NCBI RefSeq assembly: GCF_026914185.1 | Contig: NC_070560.1 | Location: 2,099,501-2,163,500, forward strand | DNA from: Puccinia triticina | Taxonomy: Eukaryota > Basidiomycota > Pucciniomycetes > Pucciniales > Pucciniaceae | Reading direction: 5' to 3' | Length of the DNA stretch: 64,000 bases | In this document: positions 9,383-21,040 of the stretch, piece after piece | Layout of the letters: the number at the start of each line of letters is the position of its first letter | Position numbering within the stretch: position 1 is the stretch's first letter | Position numbers and translations under genes: made by a program | The notes under the pieces: model-generated | The model's input: the letters and a program-made list of their open reading frames with translations, nothing else | What the model was told of the DNA's origin: nothing | The model's database searches: none

Positions 9383-10686
9383 CACCAGGAAAAAAAAATA
9401 GTCACTTGATGACAAGTGACATCATGCCAGCTCCAGCGGGCTACCCACCATCTACCCATCATCCACCCACCATCTACCCACCATCTAACCAGTTTAAGAA
9501 TTTCCACAGGAGATACTCAGTTTTTGCTGGGCACCACTGATCCCTATTTCTGGTCAGCTGATACTCAGCTTTAGCTCCCAGCTTATGCTCAGCTTTGGTG
9601 CCCAGCTCATGCTCAGCTTTATTTCCCAGATCAGAACCAGTCCTGGCCCAGCTTATTTTCAGCTTTATTCCAGTCATGGCTCAGCTTAGACTCAGATTAG
9701 GACTATCATTGGCCCAGCCAATGCTCAGCTTTGGACCAGTATTGGCTCAGCTGATTTTCAGCTTTGGATAAATCTCAGCCCAGCCAATGCTCAGATTCTG
9801 AGTCTGACCACTCCTGTAACAGCTTATGCTCATCTGTGGACCAGCCTTGGCTCAGCTGATGCTCAGCTGTGGACCAACCTTGGCTAAGACAATGCTCAGC
9901 TGTGGACCAGCCTTGGCTCAGCTGATGCTCAGCTGTGGACCAGCCTTGGCTCAGCTGATGCTCAGCTGTGGACCAGCCTTGGCTCAGCTGATGCTCAGCT
10001 GTGGACCAGCCTTGGCTCAGCTGATGCTCAGCTGTGGACCAGCCTTGGCTCAGCTGATGCTCAGCTGTGGACCAGCCTTGGCTCAGCTGATGCTCAGCTG
10101 TGGAACAGCCTTGGCTCAGGTGATATTAATCTTTTTAATAGTCTCAAAACATCTGATACTCAGCTTTAGAACAGCCTTGGCTCAGCCAATGCTCAGCTTT
10201 GTACCAGCATTGGCTCAGCTGATGCTCAGCTTTTGAAAATTTTTGGGCCAGCTGGTGTTAATCTTTGGAACAGTATTGTCCCAGCTGATCCTAAGATCTG
10301 CACAAGCCTTTTCCAAGATGATGCTCAGCGTTGGACCATTGTTGGTTAAGCTGATGCTCAGATTTGGAATATTCTTGGTCCAGCTGACACTTGGATTTGT
10401 ATCAGGCTTGGAATATCCAATGCTCAGCTGTGGCCCAGGCTCAGCCAATGCTCAGCTTTGGCCCAGGCTCAGTCAATGCCTACTGCTCAGCTTATGATGA
10501 GCATCAGCTGTTCCTGGGAAAAAATTAGGATCAGCTGACTGTGCCACATTGAGTGCTCTGGTGCAGTCCTGCAAGCTCTACAAGTGCTGGTGGAGCAGAC
10601 TTGGAGCAGCGCTAGAGTAGCTCTGGAGCAGAAACCAAAGCTGCATCATGTCACTTGCCATCAAGTGAATATTTGTTTTTCTGGTG
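9383..10686 (+). mobile_element. Satellite-bearing TIR element, copy A (chimeric right end)
   Basis: The left end is CACCAGGAAAAAAAAATAG followed by the hairpin TCACTTG-ATGA-CAAGTGA. The right end is the hairpin TCACTTG-CCAT-CAAGTGA then ATATTTGTTTTTCTGGTG. CAG precedes the left end but TTA follows the right end, so no target duplication remains, unlike copy B. The interior is a GCTCAGC-rich tandem array with no credible gene. Most likely non-autonomous; 3-bp duplications in the sister copies suggest CACTA/EnSpm affinity. Confidence 0.75.
9826..10130 (+). repeat. 33-bp minisatellite, 9 units, copy A
   Basis: Head-to-tail 33-bp units each containing GCTCAGCTGTGGACCAGCC and GGCTCAGCTGAT. Because 33 is a multiple of three, the array stays open and spells an 11-residue repeat (MLSCGPALAQL). 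Looser related units extend over about 9530-10500. Copy B has 7 units in the same place. The open frame is a by-product of the period; I do not call it a gene. Confidence 0.9.
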
Positions 10687-12170
10687 TTAAAGGAATTCTC
10701 AACTGTGTGACTTCAACACCTGAACTTCAGATGGTATGTCTCCTGTCACTTACCCTTTTATCCTGTGTCTAAGAGTCAAATATTGATTACCAAGTTTGGA
10801 GTCCATATTTGAATGCCTGGTTGGTCTAACAAGATATTTCTTAAGGTCAGAGTGGTTTTTCATTGAAAGAAGGTCAAAGAAAAAATTCTGACTGAATAGA
10901 TTTTCAAGTTTTATGTCATTGTTTCTTTTCCTTGTCTTATATAATTTGTCCACATCAATAGCTAGCACATAGCCATAACCAAAAATAAGAAATAGAAATG
11001 AATAAAAACCAACAGCTTGTCAATCATAAAAATATCAGCTTTGTTGGTGGTTGAATAACTATGTGTTTTGTTTAATTTAACACAACTTACTCAAGATAAT
11101 GGCACTTTGGATAAGCATGAATTTTATGCAAACCAGCCAAACTGTATGTGAAGTAGCAATAGACAAATTTCAGCACCTCAGGGAAACTAAGCTAGCAACA
11201 CATAATTTGGTACTCATAAGCCCTTATATGATAGATGGAATGGTCACAAGTACTCCTAGATCAGAGAGTTCATGATAGTAGGAAGTTGACAGAGACTTAC
11301 CTGAAAATATTAAAAAACATGCAGAGGCCAACAAAGGAAATCTCAACTTTTATTGGACTTGATGGTGGTGGATGGATGCAGGGGTGGTCTTCCTGTGAGA
11401 AGGAAACCCAGAGGAGTTGTCTCAAGGGAGAATGGGAAGTCAGTTTGGGAGAATTGAGGGATGGATAGGCCAGGCTCACAGTCTGAGCTGTGAAGTCTGG
11501 CTAGACGGGGTGTCAAACACATTAATGTAAAAATAAGATTTGCAGCGGCGAAGCCGCCTTGGCCTCTAGTCATCTACTCAAGCAACAGAAATCTTTGTCA
11601 GTTCTGTCAACCAACCAATTAATCCAACAATTTCAGTCAAATCAACCTCCAGTGGCGCAGGTAGAGCAAAAAGAACCCGGTGAGATCAAATGTTCCACCT
11701 ATGGAGGCTTCAGTTAGATAACTCATTATTTATGGCGCGTGTGATGTCAGGTGATGGCCTGTGATGACTTGGGATGACATGTAATATGCTGTGATGTTCC
11801 AAGTATGGGGTTGTGCCCGAATTATATGGCAGTGTTGACATCACCATTACAATACGTGGCTTGCAGTAATTGAATTCCTGCATGTCATTTAGTATGACAG
11901 TTGCAGGCCAGTACCATGCAAGCTGTACTGTAAGTGTGACAGGTCCTCCAGAACCTGAAAGGCCTACAGGACCATGCAACATGTTTGGCTCACATGACCC
12001 GCGTTTGCCCAGGGTGTATATGTATATGTAGATGTAGATTGAGGTTGACTGTTGTTTCAGCATGCTGCCACTGTCCAATGCCAGGTTGGTCAGCACTGTA
12101 CCGTACTCACCTTCGTCAACACCTGTATAAGCCTTGATAGTGATACCTGTTTCCCTGGCACAGGCAGGCA
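10687..12170. other. No gene recognised
   Basis: AT-rich intergenic sequence. ORFs here are short and without motifs. About 11700-11810 holds irregular TGATG-containing short repeats, and 12010-12050 a TATATG-type simple repeat. Confidence 0.4.
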
Positions 12171-12790
12171 GGATTGGTTTGTTTCAATTCTACTAGAGAA
12201 GTTTTCACACTGAGTGCAAAATCATTCCTTCAGTCATACCTACCTCATCATGTGTAGTGGTATATTTATTGATACCTTTTCCCCTGACATAGACATGTTT
12301 CCTACCTTCCCCAATCTACACAACAACCATGATCTACAGGGCCTTGGTTATTTTCAAGTTTAGAATATTGTACAGTTTCAACGGATTTGGTTTTGGATTT
12401 GCTTATGTATTTCAAAATTCATCTCATTATTATTGCAAAACCAGGCAGGATTGGTTTGTTTCACTTTGACTACAGAATTTTTTACACTGAGTGAAAAATC
12501 ATTCCTTCAGTCATACATACCTCATCATGTGTAGTGGTATATTTATTGGTGCCTCTTGCCCCCATCTACATGACAACCATGATTTACAGGGCCTTGACTA
12601 TTGTCAAGTTTATTGTAAAAGCTCAACAGATTTGGTTTTGGATGGGCTCATTTCAAGATTCACCTCATTAAAACAATCGCAAAACCAGGTAGAATTGGTT
12701 TTTTTCACTTCTCCTAGAGAAGGTTTCGCACTGAGTGAAAATCATTCATTCAGTCATACTTACCTCATCATGTGTAGTGGGATATTAAGT
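12171..12790 (+). repeat. Three tandem blocks upstream of the secreted-protein gene
   Basis: Blocks begin near 12171, 12448 and 12691 (periods about 277 and 243 bp; the third is partial). Each has a GGTTTGTTTCA-like start, CACTGAGTG, ATTC.TTCAGTCATAC and ACCTCATCATGTGTAGTGG. The last block ends about 140 bp before the gene's ATG, so the array covers its promoter region. Confidence 0.85.
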
Positions 12791-12835
12791 TGAGTGATTT
12801 TGCTGCATGCAGGAAATCATGCTTGAGAGTGTGTC

Positions 12836-12842
12836 TATAAAA
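12836..12842 (+). promoter_or_regulatory. TATA box candidate for the secreted-protein gene
   Basis: TATAAAA lies 90 bp upstream of the ATG at 12932, a normal distance for a short fungal 5' leader, and directly after the triple repeat. Confidence 0.45.
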
Positions 12843-12931
12843 ACCAGGGCTGATATGTGGAATTCCTCCATCAATCCCCAGCATCAAAAATCCCTTCTAC
12901 ACAGATTCATACTCAATTCCAAAACTTTGCC

Positions 12932-15900
12932 ATGTCAAACTTCTTGCAATTACAAAAAAAAATTCTAGTTGCAGTTTTATGCTTTCACTACTTTCCAGTA
13001 ATTCATAGCTTGCCTGCATTGTCTGATTCGGCTCCAGTTGAAAAAGGTTTGTCCTTGGATCTGATAAATTTTATCTAGAAAACATAACCCTGATCTGACG
13101 TTTCTAACTTTCTTCAAATAAAAAACCTCTAGTTGTTTCTGGAATACAGTCTCAAGGCCAAGCCAACATCATCAATGATGGTATAGATCAATCAAATGGC
13201 TTTGAAAAGATGGAATTTAATCAACCCGGTGCCATTGAGAATGAATCATTTGGTATAGCTTCCAATGAACAAAAAGAGAAGAGAAAACAGGTGAGTGACC
13301 CATACATCCATGGTAGCAAAAGGGTATTGACCTATTAATGTATTGTAACTTCCAAAGATGATCCAGAACCTGGGTAAACTTGGTGAATCTCAAAAGAAGA
13401 GAAAGGCAATTGCTACCAACCAACCCTTAGAAATAGAGAAAATAGGTGAGCCACCCATCATGAGCTGCTACAATACACGGCGCAAAACCGCCACATAGCG
13501 CGAGCGTGGAAGCCCTTGCTCTCCTGAACTTTTAGTGCCAATAGGCTTCTTTACACTGCAATACCCCACTTTGAGTGGATTTTTACGCTTAAAGGGACTG
13601 TAAAGTAGCATGGTGTCTTCCAGTAAAAAAATAATAATGTTAGCGCAATACATCTACATCAAACTGCAAGCACAATAAAACTATAGATGTGTTAATCTGT
13701 GCTACGCCAAGCTAATTCAACAGTTAGCGTAGCTGGCCAAGTGTTGATCCATGGTATCAAAAATTTACTGAAGTCATAACTATTGTAACTTCTACAGCTG
13801 ATTCAAAAACCGGGAAAATCTCAAAAGCAACAAAAGGTACTTCCTGCATTCCGAACGACTTTGTAACCACTTTACTCATTCCTTGTTTTACAGATGATCT
13901 TTATAAAGTAGCAAGGTGGGTGTTTTTTTTCCTTCTCATCTATCTTATATATTCAAATGGAGACTATGTTACATCCTTCATAAATCCACCATGTACTGTG
14001 GTAAGCAGTAATTCATGGTGTGTGATTGCATTCAACAAGTTATGATATACTGAGAATGATCCCTTGCAGTCAGTCCCATCATATACACTTATGGACTGGT
14101 GGTGAAGTTGCATACCTTTTCTGATTGGGAGGAATCAAAACTGGCCATGATATTATGCAGCCCTTTGAAGTATGATTTATTAATTTGAAAAGGCTACACA
14201 GCCTTTTGAACCAGAATAAAATCCTCTTAACTTTCAGGCAATAAGATTGTAAAAACTGAACCCCATATATATACAGATTGTATACTTGGGTTGCAGTGTT
14301 GGGTTGACAACCCCCACTGTTGTAAAAGGATCTCAAACAAGATACTTAAAGCTGAATACCTAATTTTTCTCTCACCATTTATGAAATTAACTCACCAGGA
14401 GGAGTGAAAAAATACAATTAAGCTATGTAAGCAGGTTTCAAGAATATGTGTATCGCCAATACTTCATGAGTACGTTCAAGCAAGCATCATCACAACCAGG
14501 TATGTTAAAAATTCATAAATGAGAATCTCAGTCCTATTTGTGATAATTGACCAGAAGAATTCAAATTTGACAGTAAAATCTCTGGATGATGGAGAATTCA
14601 ATTTTAAACCACTTGATTTAGACATACAAAGCGCCATAGTCAAGCACATAGGATCACAAGATATAGGTCAGCTGCCTGCTCATACATTGTAGCAAAGAAA
14701 CTCTAGCCACTTACCCCTCCCCTTTTCTCACAACAGAGCATTTTAATACACAAGAGTTGGAGGATGCAATAAAAGGTATATTTCTGATTTATTATTCTGC
14801 CCAGAAATATTTGGAAGCAAACTAAAGCTAATTTTGCTTAATAAACATTTCAGCTTCTGATTATGCAAAATATGTCTTTGAGAGAAACACAAGGTATATA
14901 AAGCCAATAGGATTGCGTGAACCATGTGAGTCTGAAATTCATCAATGTTACAAAAAAATTGGCTTCATCCTATTTACAAAATGGTGTGTTTTTGAGGAAA
15001 ATTGACAATCATAATTTATTTTGACAGTGGCAGCTCTGGATGTAATTGATGAACTCAGGAATCTCCGAGTTTTTGTGGCAGAAGCAATAGGGGAGGTTTT
15101 CAAAAGCCAAATATCACAAGATAAACAAGGCACCATCCAGATTTCAGAGGATCTTGAAGAACTAATACACATTCAGGATCTCCTGTTGCCCCACGTGGAG
15201 AAAGAAGTGAAAAGATTAGGTGGAAGAAATTCAATCACAAGTCACTGGGTTCAAGAAGAAGACATTCCTCATCTTATCTACTTTGAATATGGATCCTCTC
15301 CGATAGAAAAAATAACTCAACCTCTAAAGCACACACTTTCTTACCAGGATTTTCTTCATTTGAAGATCCGAGGTAAAGTGCCTGGTAAAATCAAATTTCT
15401 GGAGGCAGTCTCCAATTTTCTTGAACATTTGTGCCAGTTGAAGTGGCCTGTGAGCTTAGAAAGCAAGGCTCGTACGGACTTGGTCAAGAGGCTAAATCTT
15501 CTACTTCATAATTTTGGCTCATTTGAAATTGAGAAAGCAGCTGATTTCAAAGATATTCACAATGATAGAAATATCTTCCGCCTCCAAAATTCAATCCTGA
15601 AGACGGTCCATTTTATGTACAAAAGAAATTTGATGACTGAAGAAGACTACACAGAATTCTTCAAGAATAAGAAAACCCTAGAAAACTCCACTATTGGGTT
15701 TTTCTTTGATGCTTATGAAAATCAACATTCTAGTCACAATGACTATTTGAATTTTCCAAGCAAATATGTCCATTATTCCCTTGGAAAGAATGCTTTCCCC
15801 TACCAAGATATGACTGAAGGTGAGATAAAATTCATCCTAGCTAAAAAAAATTGATGTGAATCTTTTTTACTGACAAGTCAATTCTGTGTCAATTTCTTCC

Positions 15901-16699
15901 CTTTTCATTTCTTTGGTGTGAATCAAAAGTGCTTGATTCTGAAGGAAAGAGAAGAGCACCATATGGTTTACTCAAGCTCAATTTCATCACTGATGATAGA
16001 TTCAATACTATTGCAGCAATTAAAGATTCTCCAGAGAAGAGCACTGACAATGAGCTAGAAGATATTCAAGAAGAGTTTTCCCGATTGAACATCAATGATA
16101 ACTTTTTCAAGAAAGACAAATTAGTAGGTACATTAGAAAGCAAGTTAGCAACAGATCACTTGCCAGACCAGCGCTCAGAGGAGCTGAACATGGAGATACA
16201 GAAAGCAAAGAATCATCTCACAGATATAGCCAAACTCTTTGTGAAAATTGGGGACCTTAAAAACATCAAAGGAAAGGAAATATACCGCAATATTCTATTC
16301 TTGATTTTAGATTTTGTCACAGAAAACTATGGGAAAGATTTGTTAGAAGAAGAGAGGATTGGCGGCAATTTCATGGAAAAATTCAAAGCAATGTCTTACA
16401 GTAGTGGGATCCGGGCAAGGTTACAAAGCGTCAAACAAGATCTCCCATGGTTTGGAAACATTGCAAAAGTCACCCTGCCCTCCCCAACATTGGAACAAGT
16501 GATTGATTTTTCTGATAAGATAAAAATACTCCTCAAAGAGCAGGAAGAATTAAACTTGTCTGCCAAAGGTTCTGAACTGAAGAATTATATGATGGTTGAG
16601 GAGATCAATGATATGGTTTATCGTCTCACCAAACATAACAACTTGAAACTACATATAGACAGCGAAGAGGAGTGGATGGCAAGATATGCATGGGATTAA
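12932..16699 (+). CDS. Predicted secreted protein, 750 aa, 11 exons
   Basis: My exon model is 12932-13046, 13133-13290, 13358-13445, 13798-13836, 13894-13915, 14435-14499, 14574-14666, 14737-14775, 14854-14925, 15028-15819 and 15930-16699. All junctions are GT-AG and the phases agree through to a TAA at 16697-16699. The N-terminus has a basic start, a hydrophobic core (ILVAVLCFHYFPVI) and a likely signal cleavage after HS. The first nine exons are short and encode a polar Gln/Lys/Asn-rich region. The last two encode a large charged, probably helical region (for example VFVAEAIGEVFKSQISQDKQ) with few Cys and no membrane segment. I do not recognise the family. Secretion plus many small exons fits a rust effector-like gene, but that is inference. 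Exons 3 and 4 with their upstream introns look like a tandem duplication. Exons 6 and 7 are the least certain. Confidence 0.75.
13460..13746. mobile_element. MITE-like insertion in intron 3 of the secreted-protein gene
   Basis: Introns 2 and 3 are homologous except for this block in intron 3. It is flanked by ATC at 13457-13459 and 13747-13749, and its ends (GAGCTGCTACAATAC and outward-reading GGCCAGCTACGCTAAC) resemble each other. The right end is clearly related to GGCCAGCTACGCTAAC at 59728. No ORF. Confidence 0.5.
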
Positions 16700-18718
16700 T
16701 TAGTTTGAATGAACTTCACATCACAAGAGAGGAAATCTGGTTTGAGAAAAATGGAGAAATGAAGATTAGAATCAAATGATCCAAAGCAGTTTGAAAGGCC
16801 GGAAACATAGGAGGAAGAGTGAAGCAGAAAAATTGGATCAAGAATGGAAAAAAACAAAACAAACAGGTAAAAAAAACTGTTGGAAAATGATCTAAATGAA
16901 CAAGAGATAAAAAAATTAGTGCATAACAAAAAAAATCACAAAAAAGATGTTTTGACCCAACCTCATTGCTTTTCAAATTTCTACAAGAAAAAAATGCTAT
17001 GATTTCTAATTTTTCCTCAGATTTATTTTATAGGGCAGCATACATTTTGGCATGTTATTTTTGTGCAGGTTTCAAGCCGTAGCATTTTGGGGTATTTTGA
17101 TGTTATCTAGTTTACAGTCACTTTTTGAAACATCGCACTCAGCAGTACATGCACGGTGTATTTGCCCGTGATGCACTAAAGTTTTGGGACACTCCCAGAC
17201 CCTCGCCAGGGCGTGCAATAATAGAGCACATGCGAAAAGGGCGCCCAGAGCCACATAAGGAGCTTGTTTTTGGGGCGCTTAAGCAATGCTGGGCAGCACA
17301 AGTCCGACGATTATTTGGATCGAAGTGGTACCAATGACACTGTGTTGTTGGGATGCATAGCGAGTGAATAGTTGGATGTGGAAAATGCAAGTTATAGTGA
17401 GCTATTTCTACAGCAAAATCCTTTTACTACTCCGTGACCTCATCCGGTTCATGTGCGACCACGCATCAGCTCTCCTTACATATATCAGGACATGCTTGTT
17501 GTTGGCCAGGCTGCTTGGAGAGACCACTGACTCTGCTCTTTGGCATGATTTGAGTGTGTGGCCGGCCAATTACCAACCGACTGATTATCCCACAGTGCAA
17601 TATCGGACAACTTCCTGCTGTATATCGTTTGTTTGGCCGTTGTTCGATAGCATGTTACGAAGCCTCCGGGCCCGCAGTTAACTGTGTAAGGATGGGTCTC
17701 GACATCTTTCCTCTCTCAGCTAGCAAACTTGAAAGCCGACCAGAAATGATGTCGATGCAATTTCAACAACTGTGATCTGATTGGCGGAGTGTCGAAACCA
17801 CTGTGGTAACTTGACGGTGACGGCAGAGACTTGGGTGGAGCTTGGCCTTGTGGTCATGAGTCTTGCTGCAGTTTCCTACTTGGCTCGGTTCTCGGATGTG
17901 ACGTTGCCCGAAGTGAGTTTACAGGCTTGATCTGAAATCCGGTCCCAACGGTCCCTTTCAAGTCACGCATTCACACTTCTTCCCTAGATATAATATCGCT
18001 GTTGTTTCGAGCTGTTTAAGCGAACGAATCAAGATTGGGAACTAACTCCGGTCTTTTCCCCATTCTGGCCGTTTGGTACATTCGGAGGGCAAGTGTTGCC
18101 GATGCCGAGACACACATGGTTGGGTTAATGCAGGAATACAAAGTGGGTCCGAAGGGTGTCCCAATCCGAGGGTTTATTGCTTTGGACTACATATAGCCTC
18201 CCGTCTTTGCTCACTTGACACGTGTTTTTTGTCTTGTCGTCACCGCGATGGCTTTGGAAGGCTCTCTTTCACTCGGCTGCTTACATGAGCCGACTTGTTT
18301 GTGGAAGGTTCTTAGTCTGAACGATCCTGCCGGATCCCACCCTTGAGTTCTCTTGACTTCAGTTGACGGTGCGTGACCTTCGGAGTTCAACTGCCGCCGG
18401 TTCGAGAGATCTGGGGGCAGCCGAGCTGTGGCCGTTGGGCACGCGCCTGTGGTAATTGTACCACTCGGTGCTGGGTGATGGTCTCCCGGGCTTCCTTCTC
18501 TCCCTTGGCTCGCTCGGCTGCCATCGGTAAGCTGGTGGTTGTCGCGCTCCATCTGGATTCTGATCGGCGGCGTTTCCCTGCTTGGCTCGACTTACATACC
18601 TCAATCAGCCATCCCGGCAGCACACCCGCGGATCCAACCGATCACTCTCTTTGAAATCCCCACTCCCAGCATGCAGATATTTACGTCGATCAGCCGACCT
18701 GCCTGGGTGCTGGGCATC
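16700..18718. other. Intergenic, no gene recognised
   Basis: The first 400 bp are very AT-rich and probably the 3' UTR and terminator of the secreted-protein gene. From about 17.1 kb the composition becomes balanced. ORFs of 60-113 codons appear on both strands, none with a signal peptide, motif or splice structure I trust. Confidence 0.4.
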
Positions 18719-18725
18719 TATAAAG
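18719..18725 (+). promoter_or_regulatory. TATA box candidate for the FAS1 gene
   Basis: TATAAAG is followed by a long CT-rich tract (about 18740-19090), typical of fungal promoters and leaders. It is 417 bp before the ATG at 19142, so a long leader or an unseen leader intron would be needed. Confidence 0.3.
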
Positions 18726-19141
18726 CTGCCTGCCTCAGCCTGCCTACCCCTCTCCTCAGCTCGCCGCCCATCCTTACATCCCCCCTGACTCTGAGTTGAC
18801 CATCCTCGCCAGCCTCTGCCCAACTCCCACTCGTCCATCCATCCATCCCAGGGCCATCTCCATCGCCAGCCTGTCCAACCCCTCTGGTTGACCTGCCCAA
18901 CAAGCTCCGCTCAAAGTAAAGCCGACTTTCTCTCATATTTACCCAGTCTCCCAATTCTTCTCCTCGCCGCTTTCTCCACCCAGCCCAAACCAACCTGAGT
19001 GTTGCGCTTCTTTCCTTACTTACTAACTTATCTCTGTTTTCCCTCTCCTTGCTCGACTCCCTCCTTAATAATCTAATTTAGTCCGTCGCAGCCCAACCAC
19101 TTCACTCGTGATATCTTCGACGACACCAACACACACACAGC

Positions 19142-21040
19142 ATGTCTGCTTTCACTTCACTCTCTGGAGCGCTCTTGTTGGCCTTGAGCCTCAACCACGT
19201 CTCGGCTCAAGTTCCGGCCAACGTCACGCCTTGTGTTCGCAATTGTGCAACCGTCAAGATCTCGGAGGGCTATTGCTCAAACCCTCAGATTTTTGCCACA
19301 GCTTATGACCAGTGTTTGAGGTGAGCCTTTCCACTCCATCATCATTGGTCAATTCAAGCGGCTCATGCAAGCTGCGATCTGATCCACTTAAACAGGCAAA
19401 ACTGCAATGCAGCTGATATTGCAGCAGGACTCCCCTTGACCCCTTCGATCTGTGGTGCTGCCAATCGTGGGTATCTGCTTTCATGCTTCTGTCTTTATCT
19501 TCCGACTGATCTCCTCTATTTGGCTCCATGCAGCGGCCCCGACCACTCCTGGAGCCGCCAACCCTCCCGCCGGAGCTGGTAATACTACCGGGACACCGGT
19601 CCCCGCTGGAAATGCGACTGGGGCCATTCCTAATGCCCTGCGCGCGGCGGGTGCCGGTACCTTGGCCACAGTTATCGCATCGCCAGCCGGCCAAAGCTAT
19701 GCTTCACAGCTCCAGCAAGGCCCTCACACCGTCTTTGCACCCGTCGACAGTGCCCTAGCGCAGCTACCATTGAATTCAACCAGCCCGGCAGACCTCACCG
19801 CACTCTTGAACTACCATACTGTGCCTGGGACTTTGGACGTCGCACGATTACCTCCCAATGGCCATGCCATCGTGCGCACTGCACTCCGCGGAGCGCCCTA
19901 CGTCAACCTTCGTAAGTCGCTGTAGCTCCCTTCTCAATAAACACTTTCCCCCAGCATTAACACGTCTTTCTGGCCTCTCCTTTAGCTGCAAATGACAGCC
20001 AAGTGCTTGTTTTGGGTGCGCAACCCAATGGTGTACTGACCATTATTGAACCAACAAAAAACATCACCGTCGCCAACGCCACTCGTGTTGAGAACCTGGA
20101 ATTAGCCGTGCGTCTTGATCTGTTTCACTCCGGAAAGTATGTGTCTTGTCAGCTGATGTTTCCGAGGCCTTCCAGGGTATCCCCAACGCGCTCACCATCC
20201 CCGGTACGATTGCTGCCACTGCCGCTCTTATCCCAGAGCTTTCCAGCCTTGTGGCTGCCGTTAACGGCACAGCTCCGCAGTTGTTCCAGCAGCTAGATCA
20301 AACACCTGGACTCACCATTTTTGCGCCCAGTACGTTCTATTTCTTTCCACTGATCCGTTTACTCCAGCATCTTCTCTCGAAATGACTGACAGCGGCTTTG
20401 AAATCCCCCAGTCAATGCTGCTTTGGCCAACCCCCCTCCGAACGCTAACCTCCAAGGGATTCTATTGAGCCACATTGTCAATGTAAGCCTTCCCTCCGCG
20501 ATCTGCTCGTTGAGGGTTATGGATTCACGACTATGACGACTCTAACACGCGCGGTTTGCTTTTCAGGGAACTGTTTTATACTCAACCACGATTGCAAACG
20601 TTACCAACGCCACATCTGCCGGTGGTAGCCACATTGATTTCATCACCAATGCCACCGGCACTTACGCCCGAACAGGAGACAGGACTCTGATGATTGTTCA
20701 GAGTGACATTATTACCCGGAACGGAGTTCTCCACCTCGTCAACGGCTTGTTTGAAGCTTCGACCGCCACGCCGACTTTCCCCCTAGTCAACCAGAACAAC
20801 TCGGTGAGTCTCTGTTTGGATGGTCTGGCCAAAGAAACATCGAAGATAGCGCTAATATCGTGACAAACCCCCTCCCCAATCAAGACCGAGACGGCAGGTA
20901 TCACACAGGTTGACGGGGCTAACTTGACCTCCGCGGCTGCTCAAAACGCACAGAACTCCGCTGGCATCCAATCAGCTTCTTCCCCAGGAAGACTTGTCCT
21001 GGCCTCCGCTATGCTCTTCGTCGGCGCGTTTGTCTTATAA
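19142..21040 (+). CDS. Secreted fasciclin (FAS1)-domain protein with Cys-rich head, GPI-type
   Basis: Eight exons: 19142-19320, 19396-19466, 19534-19911, 19986-20107, 20176-20329, 20412-20482, 20567-20803 and 20885-21040. All are GT-AG and in phase, giving 455 aa. The order is signal peptide (cleavage near VSA-Q), then a six-Cys module (PCVRNC, GYC, QC, NC, IC) resembling a CFEM domain but with two Cys fewer, then an Ala/Pro/Thr/Gly linker. Two FAS1 domains follow, with HTVFAPVDSALAQL and NYHTVPG in the first and GLTIFAPINAALANPP and LLSHIVNGT in the second. The C-terminus has a Ser/Ala stretch and a hydrophobic tail ending FVGAFVL, as in GPI-anchored proteins. Many N-x-S/T sites are present. 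FAS1 proteins mediate adhesion at the cell surface or wall. The gene looks intact and is more GC-rich than its surroundings. Confidence 0.88.

Larger units (their letters stand above)
4194..10674. repeat. 6.5-kb duplicated segment, copy A
   Basis: From GGAGTTTGAACTG at 4194 this block is nearly identical to 32889-39346. By eye there are roughly fifteen single-base differences outside the tandem arrays, a 2-bp insertion here at about 6842, and array-length differences. It contains the 41-bp repeats, the eEF2 fragment, the transposase pair, the foldback and most of a satellite-bearing TIR element. Left flanks of A and B are unrelated. On the right the two copies separate inside the terminal repeat of the TIR element. 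No terminal repeats or target duplication enclose the block as a whole. Confidence 0.95.

Noticed and set aside
9826..10130. Possible CRISPR-like regular repeat
   Set aside because: Units are directly adjacent with no unique spacers, and the sequence is eukaryotic.
9826..10236. 136-codon ORF with 11-residue repeats
   Set aside because: It is the translation of a 33-bp satellite; the frame stays open only because the period is divisible by three, and unit number differs in copy B.
2233..10690. Helitron ends around the captured gene fragments
   Set aside because: No convincing 5' TC plus 3' hairpin-CTRR pair with an A/T insertion site seen by eye; needs a dedicated search.
12491..12793. 100-codon ORF with SFSHTYLIMCSGI repeats
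   Set aside because: Generated by the upstream triple repeat of the secreted-protein gene.
18211..18993. Several overlapping ORFs of 66-113 codons
   Set aside because: They lie in the GC/CT-rich promoter and leader of the FAS1 gene and have no motifs.
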